DNA from: an uncultured Campylobacter sp.
GTDB taxonomy: Bacteria > Campylobacterota > Campylobacteria > Campylobacterales > Campylobacteraceae
Direction: 5' to 3'
Assembly (NCBI GenBank): GCA_945873855.1
Contig: CAMCEN010000007.1
Coordinates: 36,205 to 100,204 of the forward strand
DNA: 64,000 nucleotides
Made by a program: the position numbers and the translations under genes. How positions within the stretch are numbered: position 1 is the first letter of the stretch; the number at the start of each line of letters is the position of its first letter. The notes below the pieces were generated by a model that was given only the letters and a program-made list of their open reading frames with translations, was not told the DNA's origin and searched no databases. This document shows, piece after piece, positions 28,762 through 37,110 of the stretch.

Positions 28762-28825
28762 GAATTCTAGGGAATTCTAGAGTGAATTCTATGGAATTCT
28801 AGGGAATTCTAGAATTCCCTAGGAC
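28758..28825. repeat. Dense GGAATTCTAG repeats in a convergent gap
   Basis: Five copies of GGAATTCTA (one with a TG-for-CT change) occur in 66 bases, ending with a full palindrome inside CCTAGGGAATTC-type flanks. They sit exactly between the stops of the MATE gene and the small membrane protein. Confidence 0.9.
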
Positions 28826-28837
28826 TTTTAAATATTT

Positions 28838-29107
28838 TTACATAGTACTAGCAACTGAGCCAATGCCGAGGATTGCCCACAAGGTAGGCGAAGTAGCAAT
28901 TGCTACTATAATTAGTATCCAAGCGATAATTGCTACGATTAGTGAGCCGGTTTTTTTAACAGCTTTGTAAGTAGCAAAAATAGCAAGCAAAATCGCAAGT
29001 GGTACAAAAACGATTGCTAAGAAAAAAATTCCTAGTATCGCAAAAACAATAGCTAGAATTCCAACTAAGTTTGAGTTTTGAACCACGATTACTTTTTGTT
29101 CTTCCAT
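28838..29107 (-). CDS. Small membrane protein, unknown
   Basis: The 89-residue protein is almost wholly hydrophobic, with two or three helices (NLVGILAIVFAILGIFFLAIVFVPLAILLAIFA and SLIVAIIAWILIIVAIATSPTLWAIL). The ribosome site AAAGGAG lies just before the ATG. It follows the lipoprotein gene by 22 bases and probably shares its promoter. Comparable short proteins are often annotated as DUF4190-like, but I cannot confirm a family. Confidence 0.7.
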   Translation of the reverse strand: MEEQKVIVVQNSNLVGILAIVFAILGIFFLAIVFVPLAILLAIFATYKAVKKTGSLIVAIIAWILIIVAIATSPTLWAILGIGSVASTM

Positions 29108-29129
29108 TTTTTTCTCCTTTCTGTAAGAT

Positions 29130-29951
29130 TTATCTTTTGTAAAACTCGCTTAAAATGCGATAGCTGCCTTTTTCTTTTTTACCATCTACGACTACAAAAA
29201 AATCATCTTTCTTTGGCTCTACGGTATTATCAGGCTTTATTATAAAGCTTATCTCTCTGCTTGCTGTTTTTATTGTCTCAGGCTTACTTGGTGCTTCTTT
29301 TGGCTTATAAATACTGAAAAAACCAGCATTTATTGCATCTCTACTAGCAAGCGTAAGCACTTCATCGTGGTAGCCAAAAACACTAGCAAAATTACTAGGC
29401 AAACTTTTTAAAGTCCAAAAACCTGTTTTACTCTCTTCTACTCCAGCTGCTTTTAGCGCAGATAGTATGCCATCATTATTACATTTAGTCCTATTGTTAG
29501 CATCTGCCTTACAATTATCCATTGAGATTTTTAGAATTTCATCATAGCTTAGACTTTTTGTAAAGCTTTTTTTTAGCGTATCTTGTAGCCTAGCTATCGC
29601 TACATCGCGGTCTTTTTTATTTTTTTCTATAGCATCTTTTAGGGCTTTTTCATATCTTTTTACATTTTCATTATATTTTTCTAGTTCTGCATTGTAGTTT
29701 TCTTCTAGCTTGGCATTACGCCCTGCGATTTGTTCGTTACTCTCGGTACATATTATTTTCACAGCATTTAACCCATCTTTGCTTACATCCTCATATTTTA
29801 TACTAGCACAGATTTTTGAGCCCTCTATTGCAGCACTTATTGTCATAGTATCATACCCACGCAAAGTAGCGTTTTTTACCTTATCTACATTGCCTCCACC
29901 ACAAGCGACAAAAGCGCAAGCAAGCATACTAAAAAACAGAACTTTTTTCAT
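29130..29951 (-). CDS. Lipoprotein with coiled-coil region, unknown
   Basis: The 273-residue product has a lipoprotein signal with lipobox AFVAC (Cys 17) followed by GGG. A charged coiled coil spans about residues 75-125 (NAKLEENYNAELEKYNENVKRYEKALKDA). The C-terminal part is beta-rich. AAGGAG lies five bases before the ATG. It is divergent from an HTH regulator across paired palindromes (29979-30048), which suggests control by that regulator. Confidence 0.75.
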   Translation of the reverse strand: MKKVLFFSMLACAFVACGGGNVDKVKNATLRGYDTMTISAAIEGSKICASIKYEDVSKDGLNAVKIICTESNEQIAGRNAKLEENYNAELEKYNENVKRYEKALKDAIEKNKKDRDVAIARLQDTLKKSFTKSLSYDEILKISMDNCKADANNRTKCNNDGILSALKAAGVEESKTGFWTLKSLPSNFASVFGYHDEVLTLASRDAINAGFFSIYKPKEAPSKPETIKTASREISFIIKPDNTVEPKKDDFFVVVDGKKEKGSYRILSEFYKR

Positions 29952-29978
29952 TTTTTCTCCTTAGGAATTCTAGATTTT

Positions 29979-29996
29979 AACTTATTATAATAAGTT
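29979..29996. promoter_or_regulatory. Perfect 18-bp palindrome, likely operator, overlapping -10 boxes
   Basis: AACTTATTATAATAAGTT is its own reverse complement and contains TATAAT on both strands. The minus-strand TATAAT (29984-29989) is well placed for the lipoprotein gene. A 16-of-18 match lies at 30031-30048. Confidence 0.7.
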
Positions 29997-30030
29997 GAAA
30001 TCGAATTGTATAAGAATTAAAATTAAAATT

Positions 30031-30048
30031 AACTTATAATAATAAGGT
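30031..30048 (+). promoter_or_regulatory. Second operator copy with -10 of the HTH gene
   Basis: AACTTATAATAATAAGGT matches the palindrome at 29979 in 16 of 18 positions. Its TATAAT (30035-30040) lies 18 bases before the ATG of the HTH gene, so a repressor bound here would block its own promoter. Confidence 0.65.
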
Positions 30049-30058
30049 AATTTTAAAA

Positions 30059-30319
30059 ATGTTAAAAAAAGAAACAATAGAAAATGCTTATAAAAAAATC
30101 GGTGAAAATGTGGCAAAAGCTCGCAAAAAACGCAAAATGTCTCAGCTCGCACTAAGCTTAGAGATGGGCTATAAATCAGTTAGCGTGATTAGCTTTGCTG
30201 AGATTTGCCTAAATGGAGCACACTTTAATCTAGCGCATTTAATGCAGATTTCAAGCATTTTAGAAGTCCCACTTGCTACTTTTTTTGAAAGCGTTGAAGA
30301 AATCATAAAAAATCCTTGA
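30059..30319 (+). CDS. Small XRE-type HTH regulator
   Basis: The 86-residue protein is one HTH domain. It reads IGENVAKARKKRKMSQLALSLEMGYKSVSVISFAEICLNGAHFNLAHLMQISSILEVPLATFF in the XRE/Cro pattern, with the recognition helix around SVSVISFAE. It has no effector domain. It is divergent from the lipoprotein gene with two near-identical palindromes between them, so autoregulation and control of the lipoprotein operon are likely. Confidence 0.85.
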   Translation: MLKKETIENAYKKIGENVAKARKKRKMSQLALSLEMGYKSVSVISFAEICLNGAHFNLAHLMQISSILEVPLATFFESVEEIIKNP

Positions 30320-30331
30320 TATAATTGCGCT

Positions 30332-30946
30332 ATGAAGTTTTATGAGTTTGAGATAAAAGAGAGTAAAAAGGCTGTTAAATACCTACGCTTAAAAGTGGGG
30401 CAAAGTGGCGAAATTTCGCTATCAATCCCACTTCACACTAAAGAAAATCACATTCTAGAATTCCTAGAAAAAAACCTAGAATGGCTACGCAAAACCAGCG
30501 CAAAAATAAAGGCAAAAAATAGCGCAAAAAATGAAAATCAAGTAGAGTTTCTAGGCGGGAGCTACGAGCTAATCATAGATAAAAAGGCAAGTGGTGTTAG
30601 CATCGAGCTTTTTAGTATAAAAGCAGCTAGCAAAGCTGATTTTAGGCGTTTTTGCGACCAAAAGGCAAAGGAGCTATTAAATGCTAGTATCGCACGCTTT
30701 GCCCCACTTATCGCTCGCCCCATAAATCACATAAGCTTTAAGCACATGCGCACTCGCTGGGGCAGCTGCAACAAAGCCAAAGGCTACATAAATCTAAGCC
30801 TAGATCTAATCACAAAGAAAAAAGAGTTCATAGAATATGTCGTTTTACACGAACTAGCCCACCTAGTTCACGCAAATCACAGCAAGGACTTTTACACCCT
30901 TATTTCAAAGCATATGCCTGATTACAAAGCTCGCATAAAAGGCTAG
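30332..30946 (+). CDS. YgjP-like DUF45 metalloprotease
   Basis: The 204-residue protein has the zinc motif HELAH (VVLHELAHLVHANHSKDFYTLI, about 170-191) and the preceding MRTRWGSCNKAKGYINLSLDLI, both diagnostic of the YgjP/DUF45 family. It is cytoplasmic with no signal. Near residue 40 a copy of the local repeat is read as HILEFLEK. It lies 12 bases after the HTH gene, which could mean co-transcription. Confidence 0.9.
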   Translation: MKFYEFEIKESKKAVKYLRLKVGQSGEISLSIPLHTKENHILEFLEKNLEWLRKTSAKIKAKNSAKNENQVEFLGGSYELIIDKKASGVSIELFSIKAASKADFRRFCDQKAKELLNASIARFAPLIARPINHISFKHMRTRWGSCNKAKGYINLSLDLITKKKEFIEYVVLHELAHLVHANHSKDFYTLISKHMPDYKARIKG

Positions 30947-31011
30947 GAATTTCACTTAATTTAGCTCAAATTTTGATAAAATCAGGGCAAAATCTTTACA
31001 AGGAGTGTCAA

Positions 31012-32049
31012 ATGGCAATCGGTTTAAACTCAAGCTTTGCTTATCAAGGCAACTACTACGATCCAATGTCAAGGAATGACCAAGCACAAAACCAACAAGC
31101 AAGTGTAGCTCAAACTGCTATAATGCAAAACAATGTAATGCAAGCAAATAATAGCAACCAAAGCGGCACAAGCACAAGCGATCAAAGCAAAAATGCGCAA
31201 AACGCAGTTTCTATGCAAAGTGCAGCTTCTATGCAAAACGGAGTTTCTATTCAAAATAATACTAGCGTAAATAGCATAAACGGCGCACAAAACAGCCAAA
31301 ATTCAAATAATAGCCAAATCCAAACGCTAAATGCTAGACTAGCACAACTAAACTCACTAACTCAAAATAGCGCAAACTACGGCGTAAGCGCAAATGTGCT
31401 ACAAAATATCGCTATCCAAAACCAAGGCTCAACGCTAGGCAATCAAAATATCACCGCACTACAAAATACAGCTAGCCTAATGGCAGCTCGCAACGCAGCG
31501 ATAAACACAAATCCAGTGCAAAATGCTAACCAAGCGCAAATGACACAAAATGCCAACCAAGCCAACCAAGCGCAACAAAACGCTAATCAAACAGCACAAA
31601 ATGGTAGCGTAAATGCTCTAAATGCTAACTACGCAAATAGTGCTACAAATACGCAAAATGCTACAAATCCAGCTTTTGCTAACACACTAAACTTTAACCA
31701 AAATAGCGCAACGCAATATAGCCAAAACACAACTGCTGCGCTAAATAACTTTACAAACGCAAATGCTAATAACTTTGCTAACTACAACGGTGCAAATGCT
31801 ACACAAAATGTTAATTTTACTAACAACACACAAAGCACAGCTTCTACACAAAACTCTGTACAAAACGCAGTTTCTACGCAAAGCGTAGCTTCTGTGCAAA
31901 ATAACATTAACAATCAAAATATAGCAAACCAAAATGTAGCAAATAGCATTCAAAGCAATGTAAATAACCTACAAAACACTATCCGCCAACAAATGAATAT
32001 GCTAAATAGTGGCGCAGTACAAACACAAAACTTCAATCCACTTGTCTAG
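31012..32049 (+). CDS. Asn/Gln/Ala-rich low-complexity protein
   Basis: The 345-residue protein is dominated by Asn, Gln, Ala, Thr and Ser, with almost no charged residues after residue 25. AAGGAG lies six bases before ATG 31012, which fixes the start (a longer frame from 30973 lacks a ribosome site). Two related blocks, around residues 65-85 and 280-305, share the pattern QNAVSxQSxASxQN and look like an internal duplication. It has no signal peptide or membrane segment. The composition recalls prion-like domains. I do not recognise a family. Confidence 0.75.
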   Translation: MAIGLNSSFAYQGNYYDPMSRNDQAQNQQASVAQTAIMQNNVMQANNSNQSGTSTSDQSKNAQNAVSMQSAASMQNGVSIQNNTSVNSINGAQNSQNSNNSQIQTLNARLAQLNSLTQNSANYGVSANVLQNIAIQNQGSTLGNQNITALQNTASLMAARNAAINTNPVQNANQAQMTQNANQANQAQQNANQTAQNGSVNALNANYANSATNTQNATNPAFANTLNFNQNSATQYSQNTTAALNNFTNANANNFANYNGANATQNVNFTNNTQSTASTQNSVQNAVSTQSVASVQNNINNQNIANQNVANSIQSNVNNLQNTIRQQMNMLNSGAVQTQNFNPLV

Positions 32050-32062
32050 CAACTTTTGTGCT

Positions 32063-32103
32063 AAAAACTAGAATTCCTATGGCTTTTAGGAATTCTAGTT
32101 TTT
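32063..32103. terminator. Bidirectional terminator built from the local repeat
   Basis: A 17-bp perfect hairpin, AAAAACTAGAATTCCTA with TAGGAATTCTAGTTTTT, has a seven-base loop. The A and T runs make it a rho-independent terminator on both strands. It lies 14 bases after the Asn/Gln-rich gene. It shows directly that two GGAATTCTAG half-sites in inverted order can act as a terminator. Confidence 0.8.
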
Positions 32104-32154
32104 AAAGCCAAAAAAATCCCTAAACTTAAATTCCCTAAGTTTTTTATTGTTTCA

Positions 32155-32245
32155 AGGAAATTCTAGAATTCCCTAGAGAATTTCTAGCGAATTCTAAAAT
32201 TTCCAGAGAATTTTAAAATTCCCAGGGAATTCCTAGAGAATTTCT
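32155..32245. repeat. Degenerate GAATTCTAGA repeats at the 3' end of ftsK
   Basis: There are several imperfect copies (TTCTAGAATTCCC, AATTCTAAAATTTCC, GGGAATTCC) between the convergent genes, running into the last codons of ftsK. The divergence suggests older copies. Confidence 0.8.
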
Positions 32246-34521
32246 CTTTGCCCCTTAGCATTTGGCTCACTTAAAAAGCCTGCGTTTTGAAGCTGTTCGA
32301 TTATATTTGCAGCTCTGTTATAGCCTATGGTAAGGCGGCGCTGAAGGTAGCTAATAGATGTTTTTCTCTCGCTTAAAATCACCTCTTTTGCCTGCTCAAA
32401 GAGCTCATCTACCTCGCCACTAGCACTACCCCCTAAGCCTGCGCTAGTATCTTTACCCTCGCTTAAAAAGCTCTCATCATAAAGTGCCTCGCCTTGTTCT
32501 TTTAAAAACTCAACTATAGTCTCTATCTCAGCCTCGCTGGCAAATGGCGCGTGCAGCCGCACTAGCCCAGGGCTGCCAGGTGGTGTAAAGAGCATATCTC
32601 CACGCCCCAGTAAACTCTCAGCTCCTAGTTGATCTAGTATTACTTTGCTATCTATTTTTTGCCCTACTCTGTAGCTTATGCGGCTTGGCAGGTTTGCTTT
32701 GATTAGCCCAGTTACTACATCTACGCTAGGGCGCTGTGTGGCTACTATCAGGTGTATGCCACTAGCGCGCGCCATCTGGGCTAGGCGACCTATGCTAAAC
32801 TCCACATCCTTGCCAGATGTCATCATAAGATCAGCTAGCTCATCAATGATAACGACGATAAAAGGCAAACTCGCCTCGCCTTGTTCTTTCATTTTTGCGT
32901 TGTAGCTTTCTATGTTTTTAGTTTTGCTAGCAGCCATGAGCTTGTAGCGACGCTCCATTTCAGAGACTAGATTTTCTAGCACATTTACAGCCTTTTTTGC
33001 CTCGGTTATGACTGGCGTTAGCAGGTGTGGAATTCCCTCATACATTGAAAACTCCAGCATTTTTGGATCTATCATGATTAGGCGCAGGGTTTGTGGGCTA
33101 TTGCGGTATAAAAGGCTTAAAAGCATTGCGTTTATACCTACGCTTTTGCCTGAGCCGGTTGTGCCTGCAATTAGCAAGTGCGGTAGTTTTTTAAGATCAG
33201 TTACAAAAGGCGCGCCAACTATATCCTTGCCAAGTGCTATTGTTAGTTCGCTTTTTGCGGTGCTAAAAATCTCGCTTTCTAGCACTTCGCGCAGGTAAAT
33301 CGTCTCTATATCGCTATTTGGTATCTCTATGCCTACTACATCTTTGCCTGGGATTGGGGCTTGGATGCGTATAGTTTGCGCTCTTAAAGCCATGGCTAGA
33401 TCGTCTTGGAGATTTAGGATTTTTCGCACAGGAACATTTGGCGCAGGCTTAAACTCAAAGGTAGTAACAACTGGCCCTGAGTATGTGCGGATCACATCTC
33501 CGTCTATTTTGAACTTGCGAAGTTTTTCAAGCAAATCAGCGATTTTGCTATCTATCTCGCTCTCGCTTACGCCTTTGCGCTTTTTTGGTGCTTGGGCTAG
33601 AAAATCTAGGCTTGGAAGTTTAAAGTCCTTTGGGGCTTCTTGATGTCCTTTTTCTATTTGGGCTAGAAGTTCTTTATTTTCTGCTACTTCGCTTAGAATT
33701 TCTACTCCGGTGGCGGTGATTTTTGGGGCGTTTTCATCTTGGAATTCTAGATTTTCATTTTGGAATTCTAGATTTTGTTCTTGGAATTCTAAATTCTCAT
33801 CTTGGAATTCTAGATTTTCATTAGGGAATTCTAGATTTTTATCTTGGAATTCTAGATTTTTATTAGGGAATTCTAGATTTTCATCAGCGGAATTTTGAGC
33901 GGAATTTTGCTCGTTATATTCATTTGTTTCTAGGGCGTTTTTGTATGATTGTAGTTCGTCTGTGTTTTTAGCTTTTTTGATTTTTGGAGCAGTCCTAGGC
34001 TTTATGATATTTTGCGTGCTTGGCGCAGGCGCAGCAGGCTTGCTAGCTGGTTTTAGAGATTTAGTGTCTTTTTTTGCCTTAGCAAAGGCTTCAAGTATCA
34101 CAGTATCAAGCCTTTTGCCAAAAGAAAGGCTAAAGCCTATAATAATGCCAGCAAGAGAGCAAAGCAGCGCACCAAGCGTGCCTATATAGCCTTTTAAAAT
34201 ATCTAAAACAAAAACGCCAAAAAGCCCAGCAAAACTAGGTTTTAGCATGGCAAGTGCTAAAAGAACTGAAAGAAATAGTAGCAGCCCACCAGCAATGCCT
34301 GAGCCTAGATTCCAGCTAAAATGATGATGATATTTGTAAATTTTCCACGCAGGATAAAGCAAAGCAAAAGGATAAATAATGCCAAAAGAACCAAAAAAAT
34401 CTCTGTTAAAAAAGCCGATAAATGAACCCACGCCGCCTACAAAATCGGCATTTGGCATAGCTGATGAAATACCAACAAAGAGCAAAATAAACACACAAAG
34501 CAAAAAAATAGAAAGTCTCAA
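32233..34521 (-). CDS. ftsK: FtsK/SpoIIIE DNA translocase with repeat-coded linker
   Basis: FtsK moves chromosome termini through the division septum. The 762-residue protein has four membrane helices (residues 1-135), a linker, and a motor with Walker A AGTTGSGKSVG and Walker B FIVVIIDELADLM. The C-terminal gamma winged helix reads ISYLQRRLTIGYNRAANIIEQL. Linker residues 215-263 are seven perfect heptads of the NLEFxxx type, coded by 21-bp repeats of GGAATTCTAGA. flgL-ftsK adjacency matches C. jejuni as I recall it. FtsK would work with XerH (57827-58900). Confidence 0.95.
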   Translation of the reverse strand: MRLSIFLLCVFILLFVGISSAMPNADFVGGVGSFIGFFNRDFFGSFGIIYPFALLYPAWKIYKYHHHFSWNLGSGIAGGLLLFLSVLLALAMLKPSFAGLFGVFVLDILKGYIGTLGALLCSLAGIIIGFSLSFGKRLDTVILEAFAKAKKDTKSLKPASKPAAPAPSTQNIIKPRTAPKIKKAKNTDELQSYKNALETNEYNEQNSAQNSADENLEFPNKNLEFQDKNLEFPNENLEFQDENLEFQEQNLEFQNENLEFQDENAPKITATGVEILSEVAENKELLAQIEKGHQEAPKDFKLPSLDFLAQAPKKRKGVSESEIDSKIADLLEKLRKFKIDGDVIRTYSGPVVTTFEFKPAPNVPVRKILNLQDDLAMALRAQTIRIQAPIPGKDVVGIEIPNSDIETIYLREVLESEIFSTAKSELTIALGKDIVGAPFVTDLKKLPHLLIAGTTGSGKSVGINAMLLSLLYRNSPQTLRLIMIDPKMLEFSMYEGIPHLLTPVITEAKKAVNVLENLVSEMERRYKLMAASKTKNIESYNAKMKEQGEASLPFIVVIIDELADLMMTSGKDVEFSIGRLAQMARASGIHLIVATQRPSVDVVTGLIKANLPSRISYRVGQKIDSKVILDQLGAESLLGRGDMLFTPPGSPGLVRLHAPFASEAEIETIVEFLKEQGEALYDESFLSEGKDTSAGLGGSASGEVDELFEQAKEVILSERKTSISYLQRRLTIGYNRAANIIEQLQNAGFLSEPNAKGQREIL
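33733..33879 (-). repeat. Seven tandem 21-bp repeats inside ftsK
   Basis: Seven units each contain GGAATTCTA followed by GATTTT or a close variant, in frame, coding N-L-E-F-(P/Q)-(N/D/E)-(K/E/Q). The core is identical to the intergenic repeat. Copy number changes would add or remove whole heptads without a frameshift. Confidence 0.92.
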
Positions 34522-34583
34522 AATAAAAATCCTAGAAAAAAAATCTCCGTGATTATAGCTTATTTTGTTTAAGTTTGTATTAA

Positions 34584-34662
34584 GGGAATTCTAGATTTGC
34601 CATGCTAAGTTTGTAAAAAATCTAGAATTCCTAGCAAAAGTTGCTCAGCAATTCTAGATTTT
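34584..34662. repeat. GAATTCTAGA repeats between flgL and ftsK
   Basis: GGGAATTCTAGATTTGCC, a TCTAGAATTCC half-site and a further AATTCTAGATTTTT lie in the gap between the flgL stop and the ftsK start, with AAAAATCTAGAATTCC and its inverted copy able to form a hairpin after flgL. Confidence 0.85.
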
Positions 34663-34668
34663 TGGCTA

Positions 34669-36996
34669 TTACATGTAGTTTAGCAGGCTAATTTGGTTGA
34701 TTTTTGAAGTAGCTTGTAGCATTGCTTGATAGGCTAGCAAGTTGTTTTGAAACTGCATTGCTAGCTCGCCATAATCAGCATCAATCACCGAGCTTTTTAC
34801 CTCAGCTACATTTAGGTATAAGGTAGTCGCGCGCTCATTTGTGTCTGTGATATGGCGAGAGTTTGTGCCAGCGATAGCGTGGATTTTATTTACATGATCC
34901 ATGATGTGATCTAGGCGTTTTATAGCACCTTGGACACCTGATGTGCGTGGGTTTACGCCATTAGCATTGCCGTAAAAATCGCCGTTAAAAACAGCCTCTA
35001 TCATATCATCAAGATCAGCAAAAAGGTCAATGCTAGGGCGGTCTATCGTCACAGCATCATTTTTGTTAAAGCTTAGCACACTAGCACTTTTGGTATTTGC
35101 GGTGCCGACATCAGCTGGATAATCCTCGTCCCCGTGATCTTGATACATTGCTATTTTTATGTTAGTTGCTGATGTGGTTTTGTCCTTTAGAGTTATTAAA
35201 CCACGGTGATCCATAGTGCTCTCAACTGAGACTGAGGCTTGTAAAAAAGTCTCTTCAAATGCTGCGTAAGCTGCATTTAGCTCATCTTGCGTAGCTGTGC
35301 CGTTAATCTTTTCAGCACGACCATTCATTTTATCTAAATTACCACTTGCTAGGATTGTAAGCATATCATTTATTTCTTTAAAGCTTAAATCATCAGTTTC
35401 TACCATTTTGGCTTGATTACCTATTTGTCTAGGCGGATTAGCATTTGGGTCTATTTGCTCATTCCAAAAGGTTTTATAAAAGTTACCTTGATAAACAGCT
35501 TGTCCTTTTTCATCTCTAATAGTAATTACTGGATAAGTTTTTTGATTTGGAGTACCTGCTCCTGTGACAGTCCCACCAAAAGCTATAGTCGCCTTTAGTT
35601 TTACACCATTTTTTGCTGTAACATCAAGGATAAGATCATCAGCATTTGCTAGGCTAGTTACAGCACCTGCGCCAGCAGCTCCAACTGCACCGATTTGTCC
35701 TGATGAGAGGCCTGCTACTTCGCTTAATCTAGTGTTGTTTGTAGCAAAGCTATTGTCTTTGCGGACGATTTGGCTGGTGTTGTTTTGGACTGTTGCACCT
35801 TTGTTAGCAAAGTTTACTTTATCATAGTCTGTAGTCGTCGCTATGCCATCATCTGGGCTTACATAGTTTGGTGAACCAATAAAGCTTGTTAGATGCACAT
35901 TTCCAGCAGCTACTGCTTGTTTTATTTCTTCTAAGCTAGTTGCTTTTTGAATTTTATCAGTCTTCCACAGATTGGCTTCTTGGGCTGTTCCTTCTTGCGC
36001 TGTTAAGCCAAAAATCGAAAAGCTCATCATTTCATTGCCGTTTTGTAAATTTGTCATTTGGATTTGAGCGTCTTTGTTTATGCTAACCTCTACTACTTTG
36101 TTTGTATCAGTATTCCCCATGGCTCTGCCCATTTGCTCTAGCAGGTCTGAGACCTTTGCATCCGCGCTTAGCTCAAACTTGGTTGAAAAGCTCTCTCCAC
36201 TTGGACGCTGTCCTTGCATGAAAAATACAGTTGGCGGCAGAGCTGCTACCTTATCCCTAGTAAAATCTGTCGTATAGTTCATTTTACCATCTGCTGCTAT
36301 CTTAGCACTAGTGCGGTAATCAGTACCAATAAACTTATATATTTCATCAGTTAAGCGCATATATTCTTTATTTCCGTTTTGTGGGTTTAGCTCTTCGTGT
36401 TTGTTTATTAGCGTGATATTTGTAGTTACTTGCTTAGCATAGTCATTATCCCTGCCTAAAAACAAGCCCTCGCCTGGGATATTAAAAGGCACGGTTAGGT
36501 TTGAGCCAGCCAGCACCTCGATATTATTACCATTGCCATTATAAGTACCATCAGCACTAATAGGCTTGGTATCAACTGCTGTGCCTGAGAAAAGATATTG
36601 TCCGTTTATAGCGGTGTTTGAGATGCTTACTAGCTGGTCGCGCATTGCTTTTAGGTCGTTTGCGATAGCCACACGGCTAGTGGTGCTGTGCTCGCCTGAG
36701 TTTGCGGCTTGGATAAGTTTTACTTTGAAGCTATCAAGCGTATCGGCAAAGTCATTTAAGGTCTGGTCTGTGTTTTTGGCAAATTCGCTGGCTTTGGTGG
36801 TGGCTTCTTTTATTTGTTCTAGTGTGGTTGCCTCATAATCAAGACGAGTGGCATCTACATAGATGCCCACATCCTCATAAGGCTTGGTGATTTTCATGTG
36901 GGCTGAGAGTTTTTCTATTGAGTCGTAGTTTTTTGCTGCGCTACTTTGGTAGTTTAGTAGGTTTTGGCGGCTTTGTAGTTGGTTTGTGATACGCAT
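34669..36996 (-). CDS. flgL: Flagellar hook-associated protein 3
   Basis: FlgL joins hook and filament. The 775-residue protein has the conserved D0 ends: MRITNQLQSRQNLLNYQ at the start and AMQFQNNLLAYQAMLQATSKINQISLLNYM at the end. The large middle part is Campylobacter-like in size, where the family norm is about 300-400. A sigma54-type promoter (37060-37073) lies upstream and AAAAGGA precedes the ATG. Confidence 0.94.
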   Translation of the reverse strand: MRITNQLQSRQNLLNYQSSAAKNYDSIEKLSAHMKITKPYEDVGIYVDATRLDYEATTLEQIKEATTKASEFAKNTDQTLNDFADTLDSFKVKLIQAANSGEHSTTSRVAIANDLKAMRDQLVSISNTAINGQYLFSGTAVDTKPISADGTYNGNGNNIEVLAGSNLTVPFNIPGEGLFLGRDNDYAKQVTTNITLINKHEELNPQNGNKEYMRLTDEIYKFIGTDYRTSAKIAADGKMNYTTDFTRDKVAALPPTVFFMQGQRPSGESFSTKFELSADAKVSDLLEQMGRAMGNTDTNKVVEVSINKDAQIQMTNLQNGNEMMSFSIFGLTAQEGTAQEANLWKTDKIQKATSLEEIKQAVAAGNVHLTSFIGSPNYVSPDDGIATTTDYDKVNFANKGATVQNNTSQIVRKDNSFATNNTRLSEVAGLSSGQIGAVGAAGAGAVTSLANADDLILDVTAKNGVKLKATIAFGGTVTGAGTPNQKTYPVITIRDEKGQAVYQGNFYKTFWNEQIDPNANPPRQIGNQAKMVETDDLSFKEINDMLTILASGNLDKMNGRAEKINGTATQDELNAAYAAFEETFLQASVSVESTMDHRGLITLKDKTTSATNIKIAMYQDHGDEDYPADVGTANTKSASVLSFNKNDAVTIDRPSIDLFADLDDMIEAVFNGDFYGNANGVNPRTSGVQGAIKRLDHIMDHVNKIHAIAGTNSRHITDTNERATTLYLNVAEVKSSVIDADYGELAMQFQNNLLAYQAMLQATSKINQISLLNYM

Positions 36997-37059
36997 TTTT
37001 ATCCTTTTTTTGCTTTTAGGCTAAAATCGGCAAAAAGCAAATGTTTTTTAGACTTACAA

Positions 37060-37073
37060 GCAAATTTTGTGCC
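37060..37073 (-). promoter_or_regulatory. Sigma54 promoter of flgL
   Basis: On the minus strand CGGCAC-AAAAT-TTGCT gives GG, ten bases, then GC, the -24/-12 spacing required by RpoN. Transcription would start near 37048, about 50 bases before the ATG. Hook-class genes of Campylobacter and Helicobacter are RpoN/FlgRS controlled, which fits. Confidence 0.8.
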
Positions 37074-37110
37074 GAAAATGTGATAAGGGCCCATCTTGCG
37101 GACGCTTTTT

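Noticed and set aside
31069..31953. Minus-strand frames with repeated Cys-Ala-Leu-His words
   Set aside because: They are shadows of the Asn/Gln-rich gene, caused by its low-complexity codons.
33710..33898. Plus-strand frame of Asn-Ser-Arg-Phe repeats
   Set aside because: It is the antisense reading of the FtsK heptad array and has no ribosome site.
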